Position numbers and translations under genes: made by a program
Assembly (NCBI RefSeq): GCF_033473495.1
Contig: NC_088939.1
Location: 3,906,001-3,970,000, forward strand
DNA length: 64,000 bases
Reading direction: 5' to 3'
DNA from: Cercospora beticola
Lineage: Eukaryota > Ascomycota > Dothideomycetes > Mycosphaerellales > Mycosphaerellaceae
Notes under the pieces: generated by a model
Database searches by the model: none
What the model was told of the DNA's origin: nothing
Seen by the model: the letters and a program-made list of their open reading frames with translations, nothing else
Part shown: in pieces, positions 63,794 through 64,000 of the stretch
Layout of the letters: each line of letters begins with the position of its first letter
How positions within the stretch are numbered: position 1 is the first letter of the stretch

Positions 63794-64000
63794 ATGGAGA
63801 CCGACGAATTTACGACCAAAGAGCAGGTCGTCGACAATGTGCCCAAGCGCATCAAGTCGCTGCACTTCGGCCTGCTCAGTCCGCCAGATGTGATCGCACA
63901 GTCCGTTGTCAATGTCGCCGACCGCAACCTCTACGACTTGGCTATGACCCAAGGCGGCCCGCGCACTATCACGAAGCAGGGTCCTTTAGATTCGCGATTG
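63794..64000 (+). CDS. rpc1: RNA polymerase III largest subunit, N-terminus (3'-truncated by window edge)
   Basis: 69 codons are present from METDEFTTKEQVVDNV to the last base. PKRIKSLHFGLLSPPDVIAQS, then VADRNLYDL and GPLDSRL match the first residues of RPC160/RPO31: family members begin with PKRIKxLxFxxLSxxDIxxQS and lead into the LD(P)xxG zinc-binding clamp, which is just beyond the edge. The KRIK start and RDL-type spacing favour Pol III over Pol I and Pol II paralogues. No intron is seen in this part. Confidence 0.85.
   Translation, partial: METDEFTTKEQVVDNVPKRIKSLHFGLLSPPDVIAQSVVNVADRNLYDLAMTQGGPRTITKQGPLDSRL

Noticed and set aside
1..64000. tRNA genes, CRISPR arrays, transposons, secondary-metabolite core enzymes
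   Set aside because: No A/B-box pairs, spaced repeats, terminal repeats, transposase or PKS/NRPS motifs were seen on either strand.

Overview
The window is nuclear DNA from a filamentous ascomycete. Most genes carry one to five short introns (about 50-140 bp, GT...AG, often with a CTAAC/CTGAC-like branch site), intergenic gaps are compact to moderate, and products are typical of Pezizomycotina: NADAR protein, homeobox plus C2H2 regulator, DHA1 drug:H+ antiporters, ferric reductase, isocitrate lyase. Gene content and style suggest a Dothideomycete, but that is inference. There is no CRISPR array, rRNA, recognisable tRNA, transposon or AT-rich repeat block.

Layout. 0-9.5 kb: 3' end of a probable DNA topoisomerase II gene, a class II aldolase/adducin-domain protein, a reticulon-like ER-shaping protein, a frameshifted omega-like glutathione transferase, and an MFS transporter. 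9.5-25 kb: a long spacer with an inverted repeat, a PHD-finger protein with an apparent frame break, a Cys-rich Ser/Thr-rich single-pass membrane protein, a NADAR N-glycosidase-like protein, a histidine-phosphatase-superfamily protein, another long spacer, and a large regulator combining a Zn2Cys6-like cluster, a TALE homeodomain and C2H2 fingers. 25-33 kb: a 5'-nucleotidase-type metallophosphatase, AP-3 mu and TAF8 sharing a 282-bp divergent promoter, an XRCC2-like RecA-fold protein, and a four-exon COX9 (cytochrome oxidase subunit VIIa) gene whose exons are each too short to stand out alone. 34-45 kb: a secreted repeat protein, an alpha/beta hydrolase, an orphan membrane protein, mitochondrial Obg GTPase MTG2, a membrane-anchored SDR, a lysine-rich orphan frame directly downstream of and in frame with RPC9 (Pol III subunit), and mitochondrial release factor MRF1 divergent from RPC9. 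45.7-54.5 kb: an accessory-looking group of ferric reductase, a membrane protein broken by one stop codon, a QDR-type MFS transporter, a TPMT-like methyltransferase and a TPO-type MFS transporter. 54.5-64 kb: isocitrate lyase flanked by two 2.4-kb spacers, an FHA-domain protein, and the first 69 codons of the Pol III largest subunit.

How it fits together. Most genes are housekeeping and functionally unlinked. Mitochondrial function recurs (COX9, MTG2, MRF1), as does Pol III (RPC9 and RPC1). The 45.7-54.5 kb group is the only stretch that looks like a metal/toxicant-handling neighbourhood. Three genes (GST, PHD protein, 48-kb membrane protein) have reading-frame lesions, so either recent pseudogenisation or assembly indels must be considered. 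No wholly new system is obvious. The best candidates for novelty are the in-frame continuation downstream of RPC9, the 11-residue repeats in the reticulon tail, the three-module transcription factor, and the repeat-bearing secreted protein.
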